Shown piece after piece: positions 22,701 through 35,000 of a stretch of 64,000 nucleotides of DNA. Made by a program: the position numbers and the translations under genes. The first letter of the stretch is position 1, and every line of letters begins with the position of its first letter. The stretch covers positions 211,906-275,905 of the forward strand of contig NW_017802991.1 in assembly GCF_001625305.1 (NCBI RefSeq), written 5' to 3'. Source of the stretch: Branchiostoma belcheri (taxonomy: Eukaryota > Chordata > Leptocardii > Amphioxiformes > Branchiostomatidae). The notes beneath the pieces were generated by a model. It made no database searches. It had not been told where the DNA came from and saw only the letters and a program-made list of their open reading frames with translations.

Positions 22701-23805
22701 ACAATATACCTAATATGAAATATGCACTGCCAGATATAAAATTTCATTGAAATTTCTCATTAAGTCATCATACATCATCATGGCATTTTTTTACAATTTG
22801 ATTTTGAATATACAGCTATGTTAATGAGTGCAATAATGTTTTTGTTTGTTTTTTTTGTTTGTTGTTACCACAAAACAAAAATGATTAAAAAATTTTCAAG
22901 CAAAAAAGAATTCCATCTGTAAAATGAGGAAAGGCTAGAATTGTCATGAACACGTGTTGTATATAATATATAATGTAAGATGTAAAATAATTAGCATATT
23001 TTTACTGAGGAAATGTAATAATTTTACCAACACTCCACCCATGACATGTAATTAGGACAGAGATCTCTGCAGGCTCGTCTTCAAGTTGTTTTCACAAGAA
23101 GATATAGATTTCATCGACTTATAGATTTAAGTGAAAAAAAGATCAGAATGATGCATTTTGTTTCAATTTGATGTTACAGTAGTTATTGAAAAAGTCCACT
23201 GATAGATACAACGTGCATGTGCATTTTGTAAATACCCATCAAGGGAATCTTTCCCTTGCACTGATTAATACTGGTTGGCATTCAGAAGCTGGGATTTTGT
23301 GTACTAATTTTGAGTAAGTCTGCTGGGTTCTCTTTTTTCTTCCCAATTTGCAAACCTTGTTGTGAACTTGTGTGATGTACGAATGAGCCAGCCTTAAGTT
23401 TGATGAATGATGCTGCAACTGGCTACACTCCAATCAGAGGTTCGGCCATTTTAGATTTTGTTTTCTTAGGTATCCTGGCCAAACATCTCTGCTTGGAGAG
23501 TAGCGACAGACATCAACAGGTAACATACAGTCAGGCAGGTACTGTTACAGTAACAGATCCGTGTTGATGTGAAGCAATACAAATTTGAAGTCCATCAATA
23601 TCTCTTCACATTCAATGTGCCATGTAATGTCTTCTGTGAACAAAATTTTAAGAGCAAATGTCAGATGATATTTAGTAATATATAAGTGTGCAATGTGAAA
23701 ACAAAGTTGGTGGACGATATATAAACTCCCTGGCACTTTTGATCAATTGCTTACGTCACGTATCAGTGTTTGTAAACCGTAACTCTCGCGAGATCACGTT
23801 GTGAA

Positions 23806-23913
23806 GTGATTGGTCATTAATTATCCTGATGAAGGCGACAGTGGTCGTCGAAAATTTGATCGCTCTGTAACCCTTGTGTTGGAATAAAGTTCAATGTTTT
23901 ACTATTTAAGAAG
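23806..23913 (+). mobile_element. Penelope-like element terminal fragment with hammerhead-like core
   Basis: CTGATGA (23826-23832), a possible stem AGGCGAC/GTCGTC and GAAA (23850-23853), followed by CCCTTGTGTTGGAATAAAG. The same block recurs twice at 24.5-24.8 kb. Confidence 0.55.
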
Positions 23914-24482
23914 TTGGTGGTTTACAAGACGAATTGCATTGTCCAGGAACTATTTGCACATGTCCATTTTGCAGTGAAGTTCCAAGGTGTGGCTGGTACG
24001 ATAATTGAAATTTCTGGGGTGTTGCTTGAATACAAGTGTGCAACTAAGTTGCATTAGGTAAGGAAGGAAATGGTGACATGCATTATATAGACGTATGGCT
24101 TATATAAAAATTAAATACACGTCAACTAGAACAGTTTTTTAAAATTACAGTGAAACAGGAGGTAGGGTTTTGGGTGTTCGTAGTGCGTGCCCATCGTTAT
24201 TTGCATATTCAGCATGTTGTCAGTGTAACTTACAGACTGAGGTCTGTATAGAGTGTGATGATATGTGGGTAGGTCTTAGGATGATGGTCCATTTTGGGTA
24301 CTGTGGAATTCTATTGTTTGAGTGTTTTCCATGCAACTCTTGTCCCAGACATTTTATGTAGTCGTCATTTTAGATGTTACTAAGAAAAATTATGGTGTTT
24401 TGCCCCCGTATCGAACCCGTGAGTACTGCTGCAGTACTATAAAAGCCACTACTAAAAACCTACTTAAAATTACCATGGAAGT

Positions 24483-24790
24483 TCATCTGTGTTGGTAGTA
24501 ATCATTGTACAATGCTGAACTTTATTCCAACACAAGGGTACAGAAGATTGCAAATTTTCAATGACTGTCGCCTTCATCAGGATAAGAAAAGACCAATCAC
24601 TTCTGAACGTAAACCCAGGAGAGTTGCGGACACGTGACCTTATTCACATGAGACTAGATGGATAATTATGTGACTCTCAATGGTTTATGTTCGGAAGTGA
24701 TTGTTCATCTCTTATCCTGATGAAGGCGACGGGTTGATTAGTACTGGTACTTCAGTACAGACTGAGCTAAAAGTTTTTTCCAACACAAAA
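24483..24790. mobile_element. Penelope-like terminal fragments, inverted pair
   Basis: CTTTATTCCAACACAAGGGT...TCGCCTTCATCAGGATAA on the left is the reverse complement of the 23.8-kb block, and TTATCCTGATGAAGGCGAC recurs in forward orientation at ~24713. The stem II pairing is lost in both. Confidence 0.5.
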
Positions 24791-25813
24791 ATTTGCACAC
24801 TGGATTTTAGAAAATTTCATGCACAATTTTTTAGCCTTCTACCAATACAGTTACCATCTATCATCATGGATGAACTTCCATACCAACAGTGTTTCCTATC
24901 CTCTGTTGTAGTCTTACTGAAAGATGCAACAAAAGATTAATGATCTGAAGAAGATGGGATCATGTGATTCATGGCTTTAATGTCATACATTTCTTGTGCA
25001 CATGTACATGTACAGCCAACAGCATGATGTAGTTGGATTCATCCTAAATTGTAGCAGCAGGCTTTGCAACCAGAATTTACAAACAACTGAAACCTGCTAC
25101 AAGTGATTGACAGAAATCACAAAAATGACCTTCATCAAAAGTGATCTACATTGTAGCATCACTGTCCATCTTCAACTGGCATAGTTTTAGAAAAACCAGA
25201 AAAAAAAAGTTCTGTTTTGTTGACCCTACTGGTCATAATATGGAGGAATGATTTCAAACTGTGAGGGTTAATATCCAACTGAAGGTGCATTATCATAATA
25301 GCCTGGGTGCCATCCTCTGTAGTTTCCACTAGTTCAGCACAAAGTACCAAATTGAGTGTAGTTTTTTAAGTGTGATGCTCCCTTTCCACCTGATCTTTGT
25401 GTTCTGTTTAAATGCTACCACCATTGTGCTGACATAGCTGATGATGTTACAAATTTTGGATTTCACAGTTTCTACTCAATATGCACAGCATGTTTAGAAT
25501 CATGATTTGGAGACATTTATAGCTTTGTAGTTGGCAGAAACTAGTGACTTCCAACAAATAATATTTAGAACATACAGGACAGCATACAATATACATGTAG
25601 CTGGGAACGGCTGAAGTAGATCTGAGACATTTTATGATAATTGGCCACAGTAATGAACAGTTACTGTAGGTTACAATAAGATATCAATGAGCAGATTGCA
25701 GTTGGGCCATGGTCCTGTGACTTGTGGGACCCACATACATTATACAAGACCTTTTAGTGTCCTGAAATAAAAACTGGACATTGACTTTTAGAATTATGAT
25801 GAAACTTATTGAG

Positions 25814-26018
25814 CTATTCTATCTTGATCAAGAGTCCATACAAGACTGTGGCCCCTCGTTCCTTGGTGAACCATTCTATTTCATTGTTGTCAAACTTTGG
25901 ATCAATGGGTTCATTGGCACCGATGGTTTGAGGCCCTGTCTGATAGCAGCCAGGACGGATGCACACCTGGAAGGCCACCCTGGCGTGATGGGTCACCTTT
26001 GTCTTTGGATCAATGAAT
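25814..26018 (-). CDS. NEURL4: NEURL4 terminal exon
   Basis: [20 protein letters not shown] then RPGCYQTGP, ending [17 protein letters not shown] and TAG at 25816-25814. Human ends with the same pattern (LLVRVE). Confidence 0.94.
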
Positions 26019-29000
26019 CTGTGGGAGAGAATTAATTAATATTATTATAATTTGGTTTAGATGGTGACAGACATGTAACATGCAGTACTACTCGTGAAGT
26101 TAAATTAAATACATTCTGATGAACACTTACATGTAGTTTACCAGTTAACATACTATACACTGTTAAGAAACCATGTACTACATGATTGTACTGTGTACAT
26201 GTGAATGTAATTGCATGCAGCCCAAACTGTATCAAAATCTTGTCCTTGGAGTAAGCTTGATGCATCACATTAATTTTGTGGCAAAATACACACGTAGAGT
26301 GTTACTTGAGCATACTAAACAGAAACAAGGCAAGATTAGGCCACACAGATTTAACTTTATGGATGACATCCTCTGAAGACCCCCAAACTAGTGCGCGCAG
26401 GCGACTAAATTAAAATTCCGGACAAAAATAAAAATGCTACTAAACCACAGGAATACAAAGCTGGTATTGTGAATTAGCGGCAGTACACAGCGACGTACAT
26501 GAATATGACAAGATGGCACATACTGGCTTTATGTGGCATTTCTGAATTGGCACTGTACGTGCATGTATGTACTGAGTTCTTGAGTCGTGGAGCTTTGGTT
26601 GCCTGGGTGCTGTTCTCCAGAGTTACCATCGGCTCCGTATTGTTGCTAACTACGATGGACTACTCAGGCCTAGAGCCAGGCCAGAGCCTCAGAGGACGTG
26701 ATCTTTTTTTTTTTTTGAGAACAGGCGAAAATCAATGTGCGCGTGGATGTCATCCATAAGATTAAGTCAGTGTGGCCTTACTTAATAAAAATGGGGAGCT
26801 CATGAGACATACTTGTAGCGCTGAGCGTACGTATCATGTCCAGCATACTTCACTGTGGGGGACAGGAAGATCTGGGTAACATCTGCAGTCTGAGGTTTGT
26901 TCTCATCATTGGAGTGCCCCTCCCTGTCTGGCACTGCAACCCTTCCAGTCATCATGATGTCTCCTGGAAACATGTACTTCACAGTAAATGAACGTACAAA
27001 AAGCTAAAATTGAATGAAAGGAGGGTGAAACTTCCAAAGGTGCAACATGAAGCACACCTTTTGTACAAGGCAGGCAAAGGTTATGAGTAAGGGCAAGATC
27101 TGTTCTGTAAAAGCCTGAAGAAAACCTCTGTCCAAATCTACTTTAACTTATCAAGTGGAATTAGAACTATATTACATGTAACATCAATGATTATGGCATT
27201 ACACTGTAGTCCTCCCAGACAATAACCCAAGTCAGATTTTACTATTTTTAGGTCATATCACATAATTTTTATGAAATCGTTATCATCATCGTTGGCTTTT
27301 GTAAGGATGTTGGCAAACAAAAGTTCAGCTATGAAAATAACCAGCTACTACACATATCGGTTATGTACAAGCAATGTTAGTGTAGCTTTCTTTAATCAAT
27401 ATGCACATATCCTTTTAAGATGATGATGGTTAGCATATTCTGTTTAATCATCATTTTCCTCTTCCAAAATTACACAATGTTACAAGTACTAAATTCAAAG
27501 ATCAAAATTCTTTCTACTGGAAGCATTTACTGATTTATTATGCAAATGCTGTCCACATAATTTATGTCTGATGATGTTTACCTCTTTATAACCTAGTACT
27601 TATGTTGCTGGTATAACATTTCCATTATTTAGCACTACGATATGTAACTGTTACAGCACTAACAAATTTCAACACACTTCTGATGTAATTAGGTCATAAT
27701 TAACAAACTTAATAAATAGAATTGATGCTTGTCTTACCTGGTTGAACGTTACCTGGTATGAGAAGTTCTCCGCTGTCTAAGATTTTCCTAATGGCAGCGA
27801 CAGACGTCCCATGAAAGGCGACGTGCCACTTTTCAAACACATTCAGCATCTCTGCTCTGGGAGGTAATCTGGAAACCAAGCATATCACATGGACACACGA
27901 TTTCCAACATCTTCAGATTCCAAAATGGAATTTTGCGGAGTTTATGAATTCTAATATTTCTACTGAGATCTTGAGTCGTGGAGCTTCGGTAGCCTTGGTG
28001 CCGTCCTCCAGAGTTACCGCCGGCTCCATATTGTCGCTAGGTATCAAACACTACCCAGGTGTGGCCTTACTAGTATTACTAGTAATCTCCGAGCAGATTT
28101 TTCTGGAGCCATGACAGTATATATCCAATTAGAAAAACAGTATCCAAAGGGCTACTGAAAATATAACAGCTGACACATAATTTACAAATACATGAACTAT
28201 ATTTTTATCAACATCCAATTGCTGCAAGACTGTACATGAATACAGTATACAGTATACTTTTTTTTAGTATTACATAAGCTTGAAATTTTCAAATAAACCA
28301 TTCATTCATTCCCATCATGAAAAAGGAAAAACAAAAACTTTCTTACCTCAGTGCAAATCTGCTCCATCCGAAGGGCAGTGCATAATCTCTGGGAGGATCG
28401 CCTCTCTTGACATACGGCTCATCCCCACGCAGCTTGTGACACGTCTCACAGTAGCACAAGTTGTACTTGGGCTCTGGGTTAAAATAACCCTCTGTGGAAA
28501 ATGACAACAACAGAATGATTATGATGGGATAAATTAAAAACCTTATTTATGATACATGTACACATGTACGTTAGTGATAATCATGGTAAACATTCGTAAG
28601 AAAATTCAAACTCTACTACTGGATCAGTTAACGGATTTATTTCCGGACGTTTCGAGTGACATCCATCACTCTTCTTCAGCGTCACAAATGAACAGAGAAC
28701 CGATTCACTCTTATATACAAGTAACTAGAAAAACCGGTTAAACAACAAGGTCCGTAAGAAGCTTTATCATGTAAAAGAACGGTTCACTCAATGTACAGGA
28801 ATTAGAACTAGAAAAACCTGTTCAACAACCGTAAGAGTCTTTGTCATGTAGGGAAGGTTCCTATGGTAAGAAATTACCATAGGAAAAAGTTACTGTCCCT
28901 TGGGCTGTGGCAGGGCGGGGTCCCATGTGCTTGAGAGTTCAATGCGCAGTCCCCCCTTCCTGTTCAGGGTGGGGTTGTAGATGCGCTCATAGATGGCCTC

Positions 29001-32000
29001 CTTCACTCCGCGCTCGTACCAACGTGGTTCACGGTCGAGGATGTCGGTTGCCTCTAGCTTGAAAGAGTGTCCCTGGTTGTGTTTGGTGTGATGGTAGATA
29101 GCAGAAGAGTAGCCGCTTGCTGTAGCCCTGCAGTGTTGTTTGTATCTCTCCTTCAGAGGTTGGCTGGTTTCCCCGATGTAGGTGTCATTGCAGTTAGGTT
29201 CCTCGCATTTGAGTCTGTAGATCACCTCTGACTTGATGCCTTTCTGTACGCGGTCTTTGGGGTGAACCAGGTTCTGTCTTAGGGTAGAATAGGGCTTGAA
29301 GTTGGTGCCGATGTTGAAGCCCTGGAGGATGCGTCGCAGTTTCTCCGATATTCCTTCGATGTAAGGGATGGTGATGTTGGTAGTGTTCTTCTTGTCGAGT
29401 GGTTTGCTTCTTGGTTTCTTAGACTTGTCGGTAGGTTGTAGGGCTTTGTTGAAGGTCCAGGTTCGGTACCCACACTTGTTAAGGGCGTTCTTCAGGTGGC
29501 TGTGTTCCTTGGACTTGGCTTCATCTGAAGTGATGATAGTGTCCGCTCTGTGGAAGAGGGTCCTTATGACGCCCATATAACTTTTTCCTATGGTAATTTC
29601 TTACCATAGGAACCTTCCCTACATGACAAAGACTCTTACGGTTGTTGAACAGGTTTTTCTAGTTCTAATTCCTGTACATTGAGTGAACCGTTCTTTTACA
29701 TGATAAAGCTTCTTACGGACCTTGTTGTTTAACCGGTTTTTCTAGTTACTTGTATATAAGAGTGAATCGGTTCTCTGTTCATTTGTGACGCTGAAGAAGA
29801 GTGATGGATGTCACTCGAAACGTCCGGAAATAAATCCGTTAACTGATCCAGTAGTAGAGTTTGAATTTTCTTACGAGTATCGTTTACCTGGATGTCTAAC
29901 CTTCATCAACGTGCATGGTAAACATTATTTGGCAAATGGATGAGAGAAGAGATCCTGTAGATATAGATGTACATGTAGCACAGCAATTTTTGTAACACTT
30001 GCTCCTTCTATCCTTGTACCTCAGTTATCTAAATTAGTGCATTTGGCCCATGTAGGCCATTGTAGGGTGTGAATATGCAATATAAAGTCCATTGTAATTG
30101 TCACTAAGACTAAGAGCATACAGTCATACATACATATATAGTACATAGTTACATAGTACATATGAATCTGTTTAAAATGAATCTGTTTGGGTAAGAATTA
30201 ACAGAGCAGACTATATGTGAAGTTAAACATTATGCATTTGCGGTAAACATTAAAAAAAATAATACATGTATGTATGCATGTATTTTATTCATTTTAAACA
30301 GAATTCATTTTACTAGTAGTACTTGTCTAGTATATGGTAAGGAATCCCTCCTGTTATAAAATTGTAACATGATCTATGAAACGTCTAACGGACATTAGAT
30401 ATGATTTAGACATTGCTGAACAAAGGCCAGTCAGAAGTAGACATTCAGTAGACATTTTATTGAAAAACAACATCAAAATAACCCAAGGTGGACATTTTAT
30501 ATCCATAGTCTCTTCACACGTCAGGTAGGGACACCCCTAGGAGACAGTCCTTTGTTTAGCACAATGCGCACTTATAAAGATATTAGCATCTGTCCGTTAA
30601 TTAATTGCATCCCACCCTCTAAATTGCCTTGGCTTTGTGCAGTGCTTTTTATATGAATGCCAGTTTTCACACTTTTTTCTAAAGACATTCTGACAGACAC
30701 CTCATGAACAATGGAAAACACAACAAGCAAGTCCTCCCCAAAAAGACCTGGGAAAGACATTCTTACAAATGTTTTTAAAATGTCCGGAATTTTCGAGAAT
30801 GTCCAGTGTCCGTTAGCCGTTTTATAGACATTTTTGGCTCTACCAGTGATGTTTCCTCTTCCGTTCCAAACACCCAAGGTCATGTGAAGTCTATCACCAT
30901 GGTAACTGGTGTTGGTTTACCGGTACATCATGCTGCAATTTTATAGCAGGAGGGATTTAGACTCCTTACCATATACTAGTACATGTATATGAATCTGTTT
31001 GGGTAAGAATGAACAGAGTAGACCATATATGCGAGGGACGGACGTTAAGCCATGCAGTGAGTGAGTGAGTGAGTGAAACATTATGCATTTGCTTTGTAAA
31101 TGTTACCTTAATTTCTAGTATAGTTTATCTTTGTGTTCAACCACAAAACTATGGGACTAAAAAGTTAGATATAGAATTCTGCAGCAGGTTTAGTCCCTTA
31201 CCTGGTAGTCCAAGGCAGTTCTTGAATCTTGTGCAGAGGTTTTTGTACTCACAGTTGCGAACCACAGCAGGTGTGATGGGCGGGCTGCCAACAACACTCT
31301 CCTTCATACCTACCAAAAAATAACATTATTAATAAGGCCACGCCAATTTAATTTGTTGCTTCTTGGATCGCCCTGTCCATTTTTTTAAGTCTCTTTCCAG
31401 CTTTCATCTGCTAGTTATGTTATTTCCAGCTTCCATAGCTGTTCTGAGGGAAGGTTGGATGAATACTTACCATCCACCATGTCTGCTTTCTCTCTGTTGT
31501 CATTCTCAATCATATCATCTCTAATTATTGTAATCTGAAACACACAAAATGGAAGTACTTTGAGAGGCAGCAAGGTATTCAAGAGTCGTGAGGATGCATA
31601 ATATGCAATAAAGGATGCTGAATTCAAACTTATCACAACTTGAATGATGAACTGGATCATAACTGCATGTATCTGGTAGCTTCATGATCAAGACAACATA
31701 AGACATTATGCATGAGGCTTTGTTGATTTATATAACAAGTTATGGATGACATCTGCATGTGCATGACTTTGTGTCTGTTTCCAAAAAAAAAGTTTTAAAT
31801 TATAAAGAATATTCAAATTAAAAATTATATTGGCAAATGATATGTGGAATGTCAACATCAATTCCAAAGGAAAAGAAAAAATGTTAAGAAATGAAAAGTC
31901 TATTAGTAATTATTTGCCATTATGTGTGTTTAGTCATGTGTTCAACCTTCATGACCACATGAGATTTCATAATGAAGGCAACCTTTATTTTTGCCAGACA

Positions 32001-35000
32001 TTTTTTTATTTCCATGCTCACATCAGTTTTGGGGTTCCCAGAGGATGTCATCTATCTATAATCAAATCAACATGGCCTAATATAATATATAAAAAAAATG
32101 ACAGTAGGACCTTATAACAAACAAACTTGAGTTTTACCTGCTCACACTGACCATATAGATCAATGACCACATAGCATGGCTGAGGGATGTCATGGGCAGC
32201 CACGCCCTGGTCTACACCATTCACAAACAGATGGAAGCATCCATTCAGGTCTACCATCACTCCAACAAGATGGCCGACATGGAGACTGTCCAGGTTTGGA
32301 CCATACTGTTCCCTCACCTTTCCATAAGACAGGAAAATATGCAATCAGGCGTCTAGTTCTACATTGTGTTCTTGTGAATTGGGCACAGCGCATACATACA
32401 TTGTATTCGATTGAAAATATTCAATGTAAATCAAATCTTTTAAAAATCTTTCCTAAGGCCACACCAATTTAATTTCTTGCTTAACGGATTTGCCCGCTTC
32501 AATATTTTCTGATTTGAAAATAAAAATAAAAATTCAGAATCAACTGCAAAATGCTCATATTTTGCTGAACAGTTCAAAACAGTCCTTTTCATCCTAGTTG
32601 TTACAGCTATTCCATCTTTCAATGCAATAGTATCATTAAAAGTTCAAAATTCATTGTTTAAATTTTAAATCAGCCTGGAGTGTTGACTTTATGGCTCCTA
32701 TCGTACCATTTTGGGCCATAATAGGATGCCTAGGCCTGTTTTTATATTTTTTTTTCGCCCGCCCGCTCCATTGTTTTTCTAGAAAAATCCGTTAAGCAAG
32801 AAATTAAATTGGTGTGGCCTAATGCTTCCCTTTGTCATCTAAACATCTATAATGAATGTCATCCTTGTTCAGGCAGCAAAATTCGGTTTCTTCAGGTGTT
32901 TAGGGTAACTTGGATCCAAATTGACGAAATTATCTAACTTAATTACTAGTAATATAAGGGCAGCCAAATGCAATTTCAGGGCAGCAAACAAATCTGGATG
33001 AGGAAACCTGTTTGATATTACCATTTACTGCCATTTCTGTCCTTATTTCATACATAAAGCATTTGAAAATGGCCCCAACTCAAGCTACACTACCAGGACC
33101 GTAAAATTTAACGAACTTTTCGGTAGCGTGTACACGTACACGGCGAATGCACGATCGTGTGTTCGGCGTGTTTACGTTTGGGGTGGGCGGGATTTTGGGG
33201 GCCAGTAGGGCGGGGAATATTCAGAATATTCATGTTTCAGGCACCGTGTACACGGAATATTCATGAGAATATTCATGAAACAGCACGATTTACGGCAAAA
33301 AAAACAACAACGCATCGCCGCGCCAAGGCAACTGCGCCGCATGCGCAGTGTTTTATTTTGGCAGAGATGACGTAAATACCGTGTAGAATCCTTTCATATG
33401 AAGCTAACAACAAAATACAAGTACCATCCAAAACAACTAGATTGCCCAGTAACACAGTCTACATGATTATTTTGAGCAGGAAGTGCGATTCTGCTTCCTT
33501 TCATCGACCATATTTGAGCGAGCGATGATGTACGAAGTCCCTCCCACCGGGCGCACGTTCTCATGAACGTCTCCCGCGCCTTTGATAATACACATTTACT
33601 GTACCACGCCTGCGAAGGGAAGAAAAAGCAGCAGCCGCTTTGGTAGTTTTATTCACGTGTGTCCGACACTGAAGTTCTGATAATACCTGTATGTGTCTTA
33701 CCACGTTTGCAATTTATGCCAAAGTCTCAATATCTAAAAAAAATGCATATCAGCCTCGCAAACATCAACAAATCATTCAAAAAAGCAACGAGTCCTTCGC
33801 CCACACGGCGTGCACGCGCCGTGCGCACGGCGTATTTACGGTGAGATACTGAACACAGACAGAGTACGTGCAGTAAATGAGCTTTAATATAGGGCGTGGT
33901 TTCGCTTCAATAGCAATAATTTCCCTATCAGCATTTGTATTCTAAAATTACCATGATACTTGTTTTAAGTTATTTTCATGTATCTGTTGACAATTTGTGG
34001 ATAATACATGGGATTAGTAGCGCAGCGGCTACAAGCCGTGGAGCCGAGTTTATTCAGATTCGAGCGCAATCAACTCGTTGGAAGTTGTTGGAACGACTAG
34101 TTGGAAGAAATGATAGTTGCGTGGTGTTGGAACTTGGAGAATGATTGCTGCAAGGTTGAGAATTAAACAAAAGCCGACAGAAAAACTGGCAGACATTTTG
34201 CCACAAAAACGTACGCCACAAAGAAAGATCAATGACCGTGCCTAGCGAGTCGAAGTCAGCGGCGTTATAAAAATTTTCTGCAACTGCTATGCTGAAGCTA
34301 CGATTTGATCATGAGCGCTGTGACAAAAAAAATAGCGGGGTTTGACACTGTTTGTTCCTGAATAAAACAGAGCTTGTAGATTACGTGATACGCCTGTGAT
34401 TTTTACGTCCATGCTTTGGCCAAGTCTATTCAGTTTATTCGTTCACTATTCCCACGGCTGCATGTACTTGATTGACAGGCGGTTCCCTTTGAAAAAGTTG
34501 CCGCCGGCAGCCGTCGGCGCCCCAGAGTCTGATCGGCCTACGGGCCGAATAATTCAATTATCTGAGCAGCCAATGAGCACTGAGAAAAATGTTTCGTCCA
34601 TCTTCGCTGTTAAGTCGATCTTCACCGACTATAATCGAGGTTCTACGAAGAATCCCGAAATTTGTCGAGTGTATACAGCGGTGTTTTCAGCTTGTTGCAG
34701 ACGACAGGATCGCAAGACAGATGATTTGTGACATTTCAGAACCGAGAAAAATCTGCAATACACTGATATTTCTGCATAAAATTAACGAATATTTAATGTA
34801 CTATGGAAACGTCAGTCCTTCATTCCGTGAGGCTGAAACAGCTATGTCAGACTATTATGAACCAATTATTTCCTGTCGTGGATATTCGCCGTGAATATTC
34901 GACACGTTCTGGACTGTGTACTGTGTGTGCCGCGAGTAAAACTTTCAAGCGAATACACAATAGTTCTAGAATTGCAGTGCAGCACCATTCTAGAAGTTTT

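Larger units (their letters stand above)
22701..25813. other. Intergenic region between convergent genes
   Basis: Separates the ATPase 3' end from the NEURL4 stop. Holds Penelope-like terminal fragments (23806-23913, 24483-24790) and a scrap of family C MITE near 25300. No supported gene; NEURL4's 3' UTR must start here, but no clear - strand AATAAA was found close to the stop. Confidence 0.6.
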
